From: Rhizobiaceae bacterium
GTDB taxonomy: Bacteria; Pseudomonadota; Alphaproteobacteria; Rhizobiales; Rhizobiaceae
NCBI GenBank assembly: GCA_017643495.1
Contig: JAEPNK010000001.1
Span: 1,841,623 to 1,905,622 of the forward strand
Length of the DNA: 64,000 bases
Direction of reading: 5' to 3'
Below are positions 44,899 to 54,434 of the stretch, one piece after another. Position numbers and translations under genes: made by a program. Positions within the stretch are counted from its first letter, which is position 1. Every line of letters starts with the position of its first letter. The notes under the pieces were generated by a model, which saw only the letters and a list, made by a program, of their open reading frames with translations, had not been told where the DNA came from and ran no database searches.

Positions 44899-44958
44899 TT
44901 CTATTGAAGCACATAGAACGGCCAGCTCTGGATTGAGCGTAAATCGGAGGAGAAAGAT

Positions 44959-46284
44959 ATGATAAAACTGAATAATCTGCCGGATTTCACCGACAAAAAA
45001 GTTATTGATGCGCACATGGATGCGGCTGGCTTGAGCGGAGTATCCAGACGCGAGTTTCTGGCGTTTTCAACGGCTAGCGTAGCAGCTCTTGCCGGAGCCT
45101 CCAGCATGGGATTGCCCGGTGTAGCGATGGCGGACACCAAGGGAAAAATGGCGCATCTCATGATGACACTGCGTCTTGAGTATGTGGTCAATGCGGATGC
45201 AGGTGCAAAAGCAGCAGCGAAAGCATTGGGAATGGAGCATACTTCCGTTGATGGCCAGCTGGACAGCGGTCGGCAACTCGACCAGTTTGAGCAACAGGCT
45301 ACCGCAGGGGCTAATGCAGTAATGCTTCATGCTCCGGGTGGCGGATCGATCAAGCGTATTGCGCAATTGGCGAATGAGAACAAGGTTTGGCTGGACAATA
45401 CCTGGGGTACATTACCCTGGTTTACGCCGTATGAAGCCGGTGATTACTGGACGCTTTATGCCGTACCTGAAGAGTTTTCCGCGCATCGTGATGTTACCCG
45501 CGAGGTGTGCAAGGCTGTAATGGATGCATTTGGTGGTGGTGAAATCGTCGGTGTAACGGGAGTGGAAGGCAATTCTACAGACCTCATCCGTTCCCGTGGA
45601 CGCGATGCCGCAATCGAAGAGTTTCCGAAAATTACGCTGGCTGGTGAACTGCCCGGAAAATGGAACCGTGAAGACAGTCAAAAAGCCATGGAGGACCTTA
45701 TTGCGCGTCATCCTGACCTGAAAGGTGTTGTCGCACAAAATGATGATGTTGCAGATGGGTGCATCGCTGCATTGCGTGCTGCTGGCATGAGACCCGGAGA
45801 GGATGTTTTCATTTGTGGTGCAGACGGGACATCCGGAGGCGCGGACATGATAAAACGCGGCCAGTTGCTGGCAACAAGCGCAAACGTTCCTCAATATATG
45901 GGCGCTCTTCTCACGACCCGTCTTTACGACGTGCTGAATGGATGGAGACCAAAAGCATCAGAGCGAATGATGAACTGGCGGTCAGTGGCAATGACCAAGG
46001 ACAACGTCGACATATATCTTGAGCGCTATGTCAATAATGGTGATGTGGAGCCGTTTGATTACAAGCGAATGTCCAAGGTTCTTCATCCGGACGATTGGGA
46101 TCCGCAAGCCGAATTGTTCCCGATGGACATAGAGCTTGAATGGGGCGGTATCGAGAAGCCGGCAGGCTGGGAAATACCAAAAGCGTATATTGAATCGCGT
46201 GAAAGCGGTGAGGCTGAAGCTACTGCGAAGCAATATGCCGAACATTACAAAACGCCGATGTTTGGCCCGTCTCCAAACCTTTGA
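44959..46284 (+). CDS. Tat-exported sugar-type ABC binding protein (RbsB-like)
   Basis: 441 residues. A Tat signal is present but starts unusually late (GVSRREFLAFSTASVAALAG near residue 28). The mature part has the periplasmic-binding-protein type 1 fold of the CUT2 group (AHLMMTLRLEYVVNAD at the start, GVVAQNDDVADGCIAALRAAG and VFICGADGTSGG). A good GGAGGAG site precedes the ATG at 44959. It is the binding protein of the RbsA/RbsC-type importer that follows. Confidence 0.9.
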   Translation: MIKLNNLPDFTDKKVIDAHMDAAGLSGVSRREFLAFSTASVAALAGASSMGLPGVAMADTKGKMAHLMMTLRLEYVVNADAGAKAAAKALGMEHTSVDGQLDSGRQLDQFEQQATAGANAVMLHAPGGGSIKRIAQLANENKVWLDNTWGTLPWFTPYEAGDYWTLYAVPEEFSAHRDVTREVCKAVMDAFGGGEIVGVTGVEGNSTDLIRSRGRDAAIEEFPKITLAGELPGKWNREDSQKAMEDLIARHPDLKGVVAQNDDVADGCIAALRAAGMRPGEDVFICGADGTSGGADMIKRGQLLATSANVPQYMGALLTTRLYDVLNGWRPKASERMMNWRSVAMTKDNVDIYLERYVNNGDVEPFDYKRMSKVLHPDDWDPQAELFPMDIELEWGGIEKPAGWEIPKAYIESRESGEAEATAKQYAEHYKTPMFGPSPNL

Positions 46285-46306
46285 TGCGCGTTGGGTTGAC
46301 CCGAAA

Positions 46307-47878
46307 ATGACAGACCTGGCTCTTGAAGCTCGCAATATTTCCAAGCGCTACGGGGAGACCCAAGCGCTGAAGGATGTGACGTTATCCCTGAAAAACAAAG
46401 GGGTAACGGGGCTTGTTGGTGAGAACGGTGCCGGAAAATCCACCTTGTTGAATATTCTGTCCGGCTTGATGGCACCTGATACAGGTGATGTTGTTTTCGG
46501 GAACGGTATCTCGATGCCAGTTGGTTTTGCAGCAGCACAAAAGATGGGTATTGGCCGGGTCTTTCAGGAGCAGTCTCTCATAGGACATGTTCCGGTTTTC
46601 GAAAACCTGCTGATGGGCACCGATCATCTCTATGCTCGTTTCGGGCAGTTTCTTTCCCGCAGGCGCATGATTGCAAAAGCACAGGATATGGTGGATCAGG
46701 CAGGATTTTCCATCGATGTCAGGCGAATGACACGCGATTTGACCTTTTCCCAGCGGCAAATGATCGAAATTGTCCGGGCTTGTTTGGGACCATCGATGTT
46801 GTTTGGAGTTGGTTCGCCCATTGTGCTTCTTGATGAGCCAACTGCCTCCCTGGAACGAGGAGATGAAGTTGTTTTTCTCAACTTGCTTGAAAATTTGAGG
46901 GAAGAAGGCAGCTTGCTATTTGTTTCTCATCGTTTGGGTGAGGTTCTGGACCTGTGTGACAGTGTCGTAGTTTTCAAGGATGGCCAGCGGGTTGCTGAAG
47001 TTTTGCCCGAGAATGTGGGCGAGCGCGAACTTCACCAGCTTATGGTGGGGAGAGAGCGTGATGCTGATTATTATCATGAAAACCGACAGAAGAAACCGGA
47101 CAGCCAGGGTATGGACAGTATCCGTTTTTCTGCACGGGGACTGACAAGGCCAGGTCAATATGAGGATGTTGATCTGCGGGTTGCTCCCGGCGAAGTTCTC
47201 GGTATCGGTGGTCTTCTTGAAAGTGGCAAGGCTGCATTGGGGCAGGGTCTGGCTGGTGTTGAAAGACCTGCTTCCGGAGAGATTTCCTTTGACGGAGAAT
47301 CTTGGCTGCAACCTGTCGCATCGAAGCTTATCAATATGGGTGTTGGTTACATTCCCGCCGAGCGTTTGACCGAGGGAATGATTGCTGAACAGCCATTGGC
47401 CTGGAATATAACTCTGCCGAGTGGTGACATATTTTCAAATGCGCTTGGGATATGGCGTCACGCTGAAGAAATTGATGTCGCGCGCGAGATGATCGATGGA
47501 CTTAAGATCAAGGCTGGTGGCCCTCACGTAACATGCGACAGTCTCTCCGGTGGCAACCAGCAAAAAGTTGTTTTGGCCCGATGGCTTGCCAGAGACATCA
47601 AGGTCCTCATTCTGGACAATCCTACCAGAGGAGTTGATGCGGGAGCCAAAGAAGAAATTTACAGTATGATCAGAGACCTGACGGATACTGGCGTTGCCAT
47701 TGTGCTTATTACTGATGAGCTTTTGGAACTCATAGGCTTGTCCAACCGGATTGCTATCATGCGGCATGGGCAGATTACCGAAATCATTCCATCACCCGCT
47801 CACCAAAAACCAACAGAGCAATTGCTTGTCGCCGCAATGCTGTCTTCTCGGGAAGCCTGCGAGAGGGAAGCCGCATGA
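46307..47878 (+). CDS. Sugar ABC transporter ATPase, RbsA-like double domain
   Basis: 523 residues with two ATPase domains. The first has GENGAGKST and LLDEPTASLERGD; its signature is weak (LTFSQRQMIEI). The second has a degenerate Walker A (LLESGKAALG) but an intact signature (LSGGNQQKVVLARWLA) and LILDNPTRGVDAG, the RbsA pattern. The ATG at 46307 is chosen because the domain starts there. A mini-frame MRVGLTRK begins at the upstream stop and ends on this start codon, so ribosomes may re-initiate. Confidence 0.92.
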   Translation: MTDLALEARNISKRYGETQALKDVTLSLKNKGVTGLVGENGAGKSTLLNILSGLMAPDTGDVVFGNGISMPVGFAAAQKMGIGRVFQEQSLIGHVPVFENLLMGTDHLYARFGQFLSRRRMIAKAQDMVDQAGFSIDVRRMTRDLTFSQRQMIEIVRACLGPSMLFGVGSPIVLLDEPTASLERGDEVVFLNLLENLREEGSLLFVSHRLGEVLDLCDSVVVFKDGQRVAEVLPENVGERELHQLMVGRERDADYYHENRQKKPDSQGMDSIRFSARGLTRPGQYEDVDLRVAPGEVLGIGGLLESGKAALGQGLAGVERPASGEISFDGESWLQPVASKLINMGVGYIPAERLTEGMIAEQPLAWNITLPSGDIFSNALGIWRHAEEIDVAREMIDGLKIKAGGPHVTCDSLSGGNQQKVVLARWLARDIKVLILDNPTRGVDAGAKEEIYSMIRDLTDTGVAIVLITDELLELIGLSNRIAIMRHGQITEIIPSPAHQKPTEQLLVAAMLSSREACEREAA

Positions 47879-48876
47879 GCCAGGATATATCTTCAAAGAA
47901 TGAGCGTATTGCGGAGAAACCGGATGACGGTCCGAAACTTGATCTGACTTCCGGGATTATGTTGCCGGTTGCTGTCGTTGTTTCGTTGATTGTCTTTTTC
48001 TCCATTGCGACTGAATCCTTTTTGACCGTACGGAACATGACCGGAATTTTGGGACAGGCAAGTACGTTGTTGCTGGCATGTCTTGGTGCATCATTTGTTA
48101 TTCTGATGGGGTGCATCGATCTATCTGTAGGAGCGATTGTCCTTCTGGTCGGGGCAATAACAGTCAAGTCACTGAATCTGTTTGACGTTGGTATTGGTGC
48201 ACTCCTCGTAGCCATGTTTGCAGGGGCCGGGTTGGGAGCGTTGAATGGTCTTATTTATGCCATCGGGCGCATCCCTTCTTTCGTTGTCACTTTGGGTACA
48301 TTGTCTGTGTTCACCGGGGCTGCATGGGAGATACTGCAAGGCCGGGCGCTGCGGTTTACTTCATACTCATTCGAAGAATTGGCGATCGGGCAATTTATTC
48401 CAGCCATACCCAACATAGCGCTGTTTGCGATTGGTATTTGGGCGATACTGGCGCTTGCCGGTCGTTACACGCGGTTTGGGCGATACATGTATTTTATAGG
48501 CGGTGGCGAAGCGGTTAGCCGCACCGCCGGTCTGCCTGTACTGCGCTACAAAATTTATGCATTTGCCCTGTCGGGACTGACCGCTGGCCTTGCGGGTTCG
48601 CTGGCAGTTGCCCGTCTTGGGGCAGCCGGACCTACCCTTGGGCAGGACCTGTTGCTTAATACTTTGGCAGCAATCGTGGTCGGCGGCACATCCCTGTCCG
48701 GTGGAATTGGTGGAGTACACAGGACCCTTATAGGTGTCGCGATCATCGCGTTGCTTGATAATGGCCTGAACCTGATGGGGGTCAACCAGTACACCCAAAT
48801 GATGATCAAGGGGGCGGTGGTCGTGGTGGCTGTGCTGATCGGGCAGGATCGCACCAAGAGCACTGTTATCAAATGA
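47875..48876 (+). CDS. Sugar ABC transporter permease, RbsC-like
   Basis: 333 residues with about nine membrane segments. The family motif GGTSLSGGIGGVHRTLIGVAII and the block GMCIDLSVG-like (LMGCIDLSVGAIVLL) are present. It overlaps the ATPase gene (ATGA) and forms the membrane part of the CUT2-type importer. Confidence 0.92.
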   Translation: MSQDISSKNERIAEKPDDGPKLDLTSGIMLPVAVVVSLIVFFSIATESFLTVRNMTGILGQASTLLLACLGASFVILMGCIDLSVGAIVLLVGAITVKSLNLFDVGIGALLVAMFAGAGLGALNGLIYAIGRIPSFVVTLGTLSVFTGAAWEILQGRALRFTSYSFEELAIGQFIPAIPNIALFAIGIWAILALAGRYTRFGRYMYFIGGGEAVSRTAGLPVLRYKIYAFALSGLTAGLAGSLAVARLGAAGPTLGQDLLLNTLAAIVVGGTSLSGGIGGVHRTLIGVAIIALLDNGLNLMGVNQYTQMMIKGAVVVVAVLIGQDRTKSTVIK

Positions 48877-48898
48877 TAAAACTGGAAGGGAGAGAGTG

Positions 48899-50380
48899 AT
48901 GAATAGCAACAGTAACAAATACAATTTGAATCGTCGCAGACTGTTGAAAGGGACAGCAGCCACTGCAGCATCCTTTGCCATGTCGCCTGCCATGTATCGT
49001 CAGGCTTATGCCCAGTCCACAGGTCTTGAGAATGTGCATAATACTGCGGCATCAGCGGCCAAAGAGTTGGCAAAAGGGCGGGATGTCACGCTTACCATTC
49101 TTCATCCGTCCGGATCACTTGGCAATGTTAAGCCGGTCGCAGACCGCTTCACGAAAGATACAGGAATCAAGTTTGAATATCTTGAAGTGCCACTGGGCGA
49201 GATTAACCAAAAGGTGCTGCTTGAGGCCATATCGCGTTCGGGGTCTTTCGATCTTGCACTTCCCGCCACATTTGGTCTGCCTGATATCGCTGAATCCGGT
49301 GTCATAGTGAACCTCGATGATTTCGCACAAAAATATGAACCCGAGGGTTTTCAAAAGGATTCGCTCTACACGATCGGTGATTATTACAAGGGTTCCCTTT
49401 ATGGATACCAGACAGATGGCGATACTTACCTGATGTTCTACAACAAGCCTTGGCTTGACGATGAAAAAGAACAAAAGGGCTTTGCTGACAAAACCGGGAT
49501 GGAACTTAAGGTTCCGGAAACCTGGGAAGAACTTGATGCAATGATGGCCTGGTTCCACCGGCCTGATGAAGGGATGTACGGCGGTGCCCTGTTCAGAACC
49601 CAGTATTTCATAGCTTGGGAATGGTGGGGGCGGTTCCATGCGAAAGGTTATTACCCGTTTTCTGACGAACTTGAGCCGCAAATCAATAATGACGCCGGAG
49701 TGGCGGCTCTTGAAGAGCTGATAGCGGCTTCTGCGCATCTTTATCCTGGCGCACGTACCAACGGCCTGTTTGAAAATTTCGAGGCATTTGGAGCAGGTGA
49801 CAAATTCGCCAACATAGGATGGGGCGGAACGCAGAAATATCTGAACTCCGACAAGTCTAAGATCAAGGGAAAGCTTGCTTTCGGGAATATGCCCGGCGGT
49901 ATTGTAAACGGAGAGCTTCTTCAAACTCCATACTTCAATTGGGGCTGGAATTATGTCGTCAACGCGGTTTCAGATGAGACTGAGATTGCATACCTCTTCT
50001 CCTTGTACGCCTGCTCTCCGGAACTCTCGACGATCGCTACCCGCGACCCCGCTGGTTATTTTGATCCGACAAAGGGAGCGCATTATGAGGATGCGTCGAT
50101 TAAGGACACCTACAGTGAATCTTTCCTGGCTGCTCACAAGGAATCAATGAAAGGCTCAATTCCTGATCTCTATCTGAAAGGTCAAGGTGAGTATTTTGAT
50201 GAGCTTCGTGTTGCCATCGCCGCTGCTGATGCGGGCACAAAGACTGCCAAAGAGGCGCTTGATGATTGTGCCGGGGCGTGGTCAAGGATTAACCGCCGCA
50301 TGGGAAAGAGAAGTCAGTTGGTGCAATGGAAGTTCCTCAAGTCTTCCTACCCTCCGGCTGTGCGTGACCGGTTGGTATGA
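48899..50380 (+). CDS. Second ABC binding protein, CUT1 type, Tat-exported
   Basis: About 493 residues. A Tat signal (NRRRLLKGTAATAASFAMS) is followed by a family 1 extracellular solute-binding fold. Trp-rich segments (FIAWEWWGRFHAKGYYPF, NWGWNY) are typical of polyol or oligosaccharide binding proteins. Start at the ATG 48899; the frame also has a GTG at 48896. GGAAGGGAGAGAG lies upstream. It is the partner of the two permeases and two ATPases that follow, a set that resembles the GlpV-GlpPQ-GlpST glycerol importer of rhizobia. Confidence 0.88.
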   Translation: MNSNSNKYNLNRRRLLKGTAATAASFAMSPAMYRQAYAQSTGLENVHNTAASAAKELAKGRDVTLTILHPSGSLGNVKPVADRFTKDTGIKFEYLEVPLGEINQKVLLEAISRSGSFDLALPATFGLPDIAESGVIVNLDDFAQKYEPEGFQKDSLYTIGDYYKGSLYGYQTDGDTYLMFYNKPWLDDEKEQKGFADKTGMELKVPETWEELDAMMAWFHRPDEGMYGGALFRTQYFIAWEWWGRFHAKGYYPFSDELEPQINNDAGVAALEELIAASAHLYPGARTNGLFENFEAFGAGDKFANIGWGGTQKYLNSDKSKIKGKLAFGNMPGGIVNGELLQTPYFNWGWNYVVNAVSDETEIAYLFSLYACSPELSTIATRDPAGYFDPTKGAHYEDASIKDTYSESFLAAHKESMKGSIPDLYLKGQGEYFDELRVAIAAADAGTKTAKEALDDCAGAWSRINRRMGKRSQLVQWKFLKSSYPPAVRDRLV

Positions 50381-51345
50381 CAAAGACAGCAGATAATGGC
50401 GCCGGCAATAATGCCGGTGCCGGAATTGACGGTTCAAACATTCACCCTTCGCTTTCTGAAAGCCAAAAGCGAAGTCTGGTTCCATTCAATATTGCTCTCG
50501 TTCTGCCAGCCCAGATCACGATCATGGCAGTGGTGGTTGTTCCAACGCTGATTGTTATCTGGCTGTCCCTGAGCGATTGGCAACCTACTCAGGCGGTTCC
50601 GTGGTGGCACGGGGAATTCATATGGTTCTGGAACTTCTTTGATCTTTGGTACGATGAGCGCTTCATCAATTCAGTTGTTCGTACACTCGCTGTTGTTGCA
50701 ATCTGCATTACTGTTGAGCTCGCGCTTGCCCTTGGCTTGGCAATGCTTTTTGTCGAGGAGTGGTGGTGGAAGCGATTGGCAGTATCAGTTGTCATCTTGC
50801 CGATGATGATCATCCCTGTAGATGCGGCAAATGCCTTTTTCATGCTTTTCAATGACCGGGGGCCAATTAATCATCTGATCAGTATTATCATACAGGAGCC
50901 ATTTACCTTTTCCTGGCTGTCACACCCTACATGGGCGATGGTTCCAATCATGCTGTGTGAAATCTGGCAGTGGACGCCGCTGATGTTTCTCATGGTTCTG
51001 ACCGGACTAATGAGCCTGCCACAGAACCAGCTTCGGGCAGCCATTGCCTTGGGGGCGACACCGGCCCGAATCTTCCGAAAAATCATGTTGCCACTTCTTG
51101 GTCCTGTCATCGGGATTGCTGTTCTCATTCGGTCCATTGAAACGTTCAAGATTTTTGACCCTGTTTACATTCTCACAAGAGGTCAGCCGGGCGGAGCAAC
51201 CGAAACCATCTCCATGTACATGTACAATGGTGCATTTGTTTATTTTCGTATGGGTTATATCGCTGCCGCGGCTCTTATCGTGCTGGTGCTGGTGGTTTCA
51301 ATTTGTCTGGCCCTTTCTAAACCTTTGAAGAGGCACGGCGGATGA
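50377..51345 (+). CDS. ABC transporter permease, CUT1 (MalF/UgpA-like)
   Basis: 322 residues. A polar N-terminal extension (about 45 residues, Gly/Asn-rich) precedes about six membrane segments; the EAA loop is RAAIALGATPARIFRKIMLPLLGPV. It overlaps the binding-protein gene and the next permease by four bases each. Forms the heteromeric channel of the second importer. Confidence 0.92.
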   Translation: MTKTADNGAGNNAGAGIDGSNIHPSLSESQKRSLVPFNIALVLPAQITIMAVVVVPTLIVIWLSLSDWQPTQAVPWWHGEFIWFWNFFDLWYDERFINSVVRTLAVVAICITVELALALGLAMLFVEEWWWKRLAVSVVILPMMIIPVDAANAFFMLFNDRGPINHLISIIIQEPFTFSWLSHPTWAMVPIMLCEIWQWTPLMFLMVLTGLMSLPQNQLRAAIALGATPARIFRKIMLPLLGPVIGIAVLIRSIETFKIFDPVYILTRGQPGGATETISMYMYNGAFVYFRMGYIAAAALIVLVLVVSICLALSKPLKRHGG

Positions 51346-52226
51346 ACCAGTCATTCCTGACCACAATATTCAAACGTTCGATCATTATTCTGGCGATGTT
51401 TTTTGCATTTTTCCCGATTTACTGGCTCTTTGCCACTTCGATAAAGCCATTTGAAGAGTGGGCAAGCTGGCCGCCAGTCTGGTTTACAGATCAGCCCACA
51501 CTACAAAACTACCGGATTGTTTTTTTTCCCGAAGCAGCCAGAGAGTTTGCTACTGAACAATCAGGTTCTCTGGATTACAAAGTTTCAGGAAGTGCATGGA
51601 AAGCATTTCAGGATAGTGCGATAATTTCCACCTTTGCAACGTTCTTTTCGGTTCTGTTCGGTACACTAGCGGCTTATTCGATCGTTCGTTATCGCACTGG
51701 TGGCGAAAACTATCCGTTTCAGTTTCTTACCGTTCGGATGATGCCACCAATAGCCGTTGTTGTGCCAATGGTAGCGCTCTTCTCGGTCTTGCGTATCGCC
51801 GATACCTATTTCGGAATGATCCTGGCCTATACAGCTTTCACCCTGCCGTTTTCGATATGGATGATACGTTCATTCATAGAAGAGACCCCGGCTGAACTTG
51901 AGGGTGCCGCGATGATACACGGAATGTCCCAGTTGGAGGCATTCATCAAAATTACGTTGCCTTTGGCGCGCGGAGGCATACTTGCGACAGCCTTGTTCAT
52001 TTTCATACTCAATTGGTCGGAATTTCTTTTCGCACTGGTTTTGACTTCAGGCGACGTCACTACGGTTACACTTCAGGTCGCCAACTATGTCTCTGCCTCA
52101 TCCGGGAAACTCTATGGCGTTCAGGCAGCAATGGGCGCCATATCCACGCTGCCAGTCATTTTTTTCGGATACATTATCCAGAAGCATCTGGTTCGTGGCC
52201 TTACCTTTGGGGCAGTTAAAAGATGA
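51342..52226 (+). CDS. ABC transporter permease, CUT1 (MalG/UgpE-like)
   Basis: 294 residues with about six membrane segments. The EAA loop reads ELEGAAMIHGMSQLEAFIKITLPLARGG. Overlaps both neighbours (ATGA). It is the second half of the channel. Nothing unusual. Confidence 0.92.
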   Translation: MNQSFLTTIFKRSIIILAMFFAFFPIYWLFATSIKPFEEWASWPPVWFTDQPTLQNYRIVFFPEAAREFATEQSGSLDYKVSGSAWKAFQDSAIISTFATFFSVLFGTLAAYSIVRYRTGGENYPFQFLTVRMMPPIAVVVPMVALFSVLRIADTYFGMILAYTAFTLPFSIWMIRSFIEETPAELEGAAMIHGMSQLEAFIKITLPLARGGILATALFIFILNWSEFLFALVLTSGDVTTVTLQVANYVSASSGKLYGVQAAMGAISTLPVIFFGYIIQKHLVRGLTFGAVKR

Positions 52227-53311
52227 CGCCGCGCCTTTCATTGCAAAAACTTGCAAAGAGCTTTGGAGAAAACCATGCTGTGCGTGGTGTGGACCTCAGT
52301 CTTGAGGCAGGCGAGTTTATTTCTCTTCTGGGGCCGTCAGGATGTGGGAAATCAACCACATTGGCCATGATCGCCGGGTTCGAAACTCCAACTTCCGGAG
52401 ACATCCATGTTGATGGCAAGCGAATAAATGATGTTGCCCCTGGCGCGCGCGCCATCGGGCTGGTTTTCCAGGATTATGCCGTGTTCTCGCGACTGACGGT
52501 CAGAGACAATCTTGCATTTGGCCTGGAGGCGCAAGGAATTGCAAAAGGGGTACGAGCTACTCGCATTGATGCGATATCCAAAACACTCGATATAGAGGGT
52601 ATCCTCGGCAGAAGGGGCGCATCACTTAACATGAGTGAAATGCAACGGGTAGCTCTGGCACGTGTTCTTGTCACCGAGCCAAGATTGCTTCTTCTGGATG
52701 AGCCCATGTCCAACCTTGATGCAACGCTTCGTACTTCGTTGAGAAGTGAATTGAAGTTGCTCCAGAAACAGCTTTCGCAAACAGTGTTGTACGTCACACA
52801 CGACCAGGTGGAAGCACTTGCGATGTCTGATCGGATTGCTGTGATGCACAATGGTGTTATCGAGCAGATTGGTACACCAGAGGAAATTTACAAATCACCC
52901 AAAACGCGGTTCGTTGCTGAATTCATTGGCGATCCACCTATCAACATCATTGATTGCGATATTCTCAAAAGGGGTAGGGACATTGCGGTTACAACAGCAA
53001 TTCACGGTCCCGTAAAGTTACACCAGTCAAAGGTTTCAGAGGGAAAATACCAAATCGCCGTACGGCCCCACGATTTTGTCCTTTCCGACAAACAGTCAGC
53101 AGATGCTGCGAAAACCACAGTCCGCTTTCTGGAAAACCACGGTGTGACGCATGTCGCCTATTGCGGATATGGAGACGATATCGTGAGCGTAGCCGTCCCA
53201 GCCGGCTCGGTTTCTCCAGGAGATGAATGTTACCTGAGTTTCAATCCGGGAAATACACATCTCATTCATGCAGAGAGTGGAATGATAGTTTCTACCGGAG
53301 AAAGCGCATGA
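52223..53311 (+). CDS. ABC transporter ATPase with degenerate signature motif
   Basis: 362 residues. Walker A is normal (GPSGCGKSTT near 37), Walker B is LLLLDEPMSNLD, and the H-loop is YVTHDQVEAL. The ABC signature, usually LSGGQ, reads LNMSEMQR at residues 135-142, so the Gly-Gly is missing and one of the two ATP sites would be altered. It pairs with the next ATPase, which has a normal signature. Two-ATPase importers of this type include glycerol GlpST. C-terminal TOBE region present. Confidence 0.9.
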   Translation: MTPRLSLQKLAKSFGENHAVRGVDLSLEAGEFISLLGPSGCGKSTTLAMIAGFETPTSGDIHVDGKRINDVAPGARAIGLVFQDYAVFSRLTVRDNLAFGLEAQGIAKGVRATRIDAISKTLDIEGILGRRGASLNMSEMQRVALARVLVTEPRLLLLDEPMSNLDATLRTSLRSELKLLQKQLSQTVLYVTHDQVEALAMSDRIAVMHNGVIEQIGTPEEIYKSPKTRFVAEFIGDPPINIIDCDILKRGRDIAVTTAIHGPVKLHQSKVSEGKYQIAVRPHDFVLSDKQSADAAKTTVRFLENHGVTHVAYCGYGDDIVSVAVPAGSVSPGDECYLSFNPGNTHLIHAESGMIVSTGESA

Positions 53312-54402
53312 GTTGGCTGGAAATTGAAAATCTCAGTGTCCGGTACAATGATGATCTTCATGCACTGGATGATGTTGGCTTTTCCATGTCTCAAGGAGAG
53401 TTCTTTACGGTTGTTGGACCGACAAATGCCGGAAAGTCAACTTTGTTGAAGACGATTGCAGGGCTGGAGAAACCGTATCGGGGGCAGATACATCTGGCAG
53501 GGCGCGACATAACTGCAAGCGAGCCAAGAGCAAGAAACCTGAGCTTGCTCTTTCAGAATATCGCACTTTTCCCAACCTTGACGGGGCGGCAGAACATAGG
53601 TTTTCCGCTTCGGGGCATGACGTCTTCGGAGGAAGAGAAGAACATCCATATTGAAGCAATTGCTTCAACACTGAATGTGACTCACCTTCTGGACCGTCTG
53701 CCACAGACTTTTTCAGGCGGAGAACAGCAACGGGTTGCAATCGGAAGATCTCTTGCGGCCAAAAGCAATTTGCTGATGCTTGATGAACCCCTGACCAACC
53801 TCGACGCGCGAATCCGGATTGCACTGCGGCTGGAATTCAAAAAGATACATCGCGAAACCGGCCAATCCATCTTGTATGTCACACATGACCAGATTGAGGC
53901 CATGTCCTTGTCTGACCGGATTGCTGTTCTGAACAAGGGGCGGTTTGAACAGGTGGGGACCCCGGATGATCTCTACAATACTCCCGCCACCGCGTTTGTG
54001 GCCCGTTTCATGGGATCTCCGGCGATGAATTTGTTGCCGGCAAGCATAGAAATCAATGACGGTGAATTACTGGCCAGAGGTGATGGCTTTGCAGCGGCAG
54101 TCAAGGGCGATGCAAACTTTACAAGACCGGAGAGGACTGCAGTCGGAGTGCGGCCAGAACACATTTGCCTATCACCAGTGAAAACAACCGAGACCCCTCA
54201 CACTGCCGAAGTGCTTTGGATTGAGCGACTTGGGGATCATCATATCCTTGATGTCAGGCTCGGTATGCAAACAGTGAAGGTGAGGACGCATCCCGACCAT
54301 CCCGTTAATGGTGAGGGTCCAGTCTGGTTGGGCTTTGACATTGCCGTGCAGCAGATACTGGACTTGGAGACAGACCGTTTTCCGGCGATCATGGCCATTT
54401 GA
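53308..54402 (+). CDS. ABC transporter ATPase, partner of the previous one
   Basis: 364 residues from the ATG at 53308, which overlaps the upstream stop; a longer frame from 53227 is an artefact. Walker A GPTNAGKST, signature FSGGEQQRVAIGRSL, Walker B LLMLDEPLTNLD and H-loop YVTHDQIEAM are all intact, and VGVRPEHICLS marks the TOBE part. Together with the degenerate ATPase it probably forms a heterodimer. Confidence 0.92.
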   Translation: MSWLEIENLSVRYNDDLHALDDVGFSMSQGEFFTVVGPTNAGKSTLLKTIAGLEKPYRGQIHLAGRDITASEPRARNLSLLFQNIALFPTLTGRQNIGFPLRGMTSSEEEKNIHIEAIASTLNVTHLLDRLPQTFSGGEQQRVAIGRSLAAKSNLLMLDEPLTNLDARIRIALRLEFKKIHRETGQSILYVTHDQIEAMSLSDRIAVLNKGRFEQVGTPDDLYNTPATAFVARFMGSPAMNLLPASIEINDGELLARGDGFAAAVKGDANFTRPERTAVGVRPEHICLSPVKTTETPHTAEVLWIERLGDHHILDVRLGMQTVKVRTHPDHPVNGEGPVWLGFDIAVQQILDLETDRFPAIMAI

Positions 54403-54434
54403 GTTAGAGGAACCGTTACAAGGAGGAGAAAATC

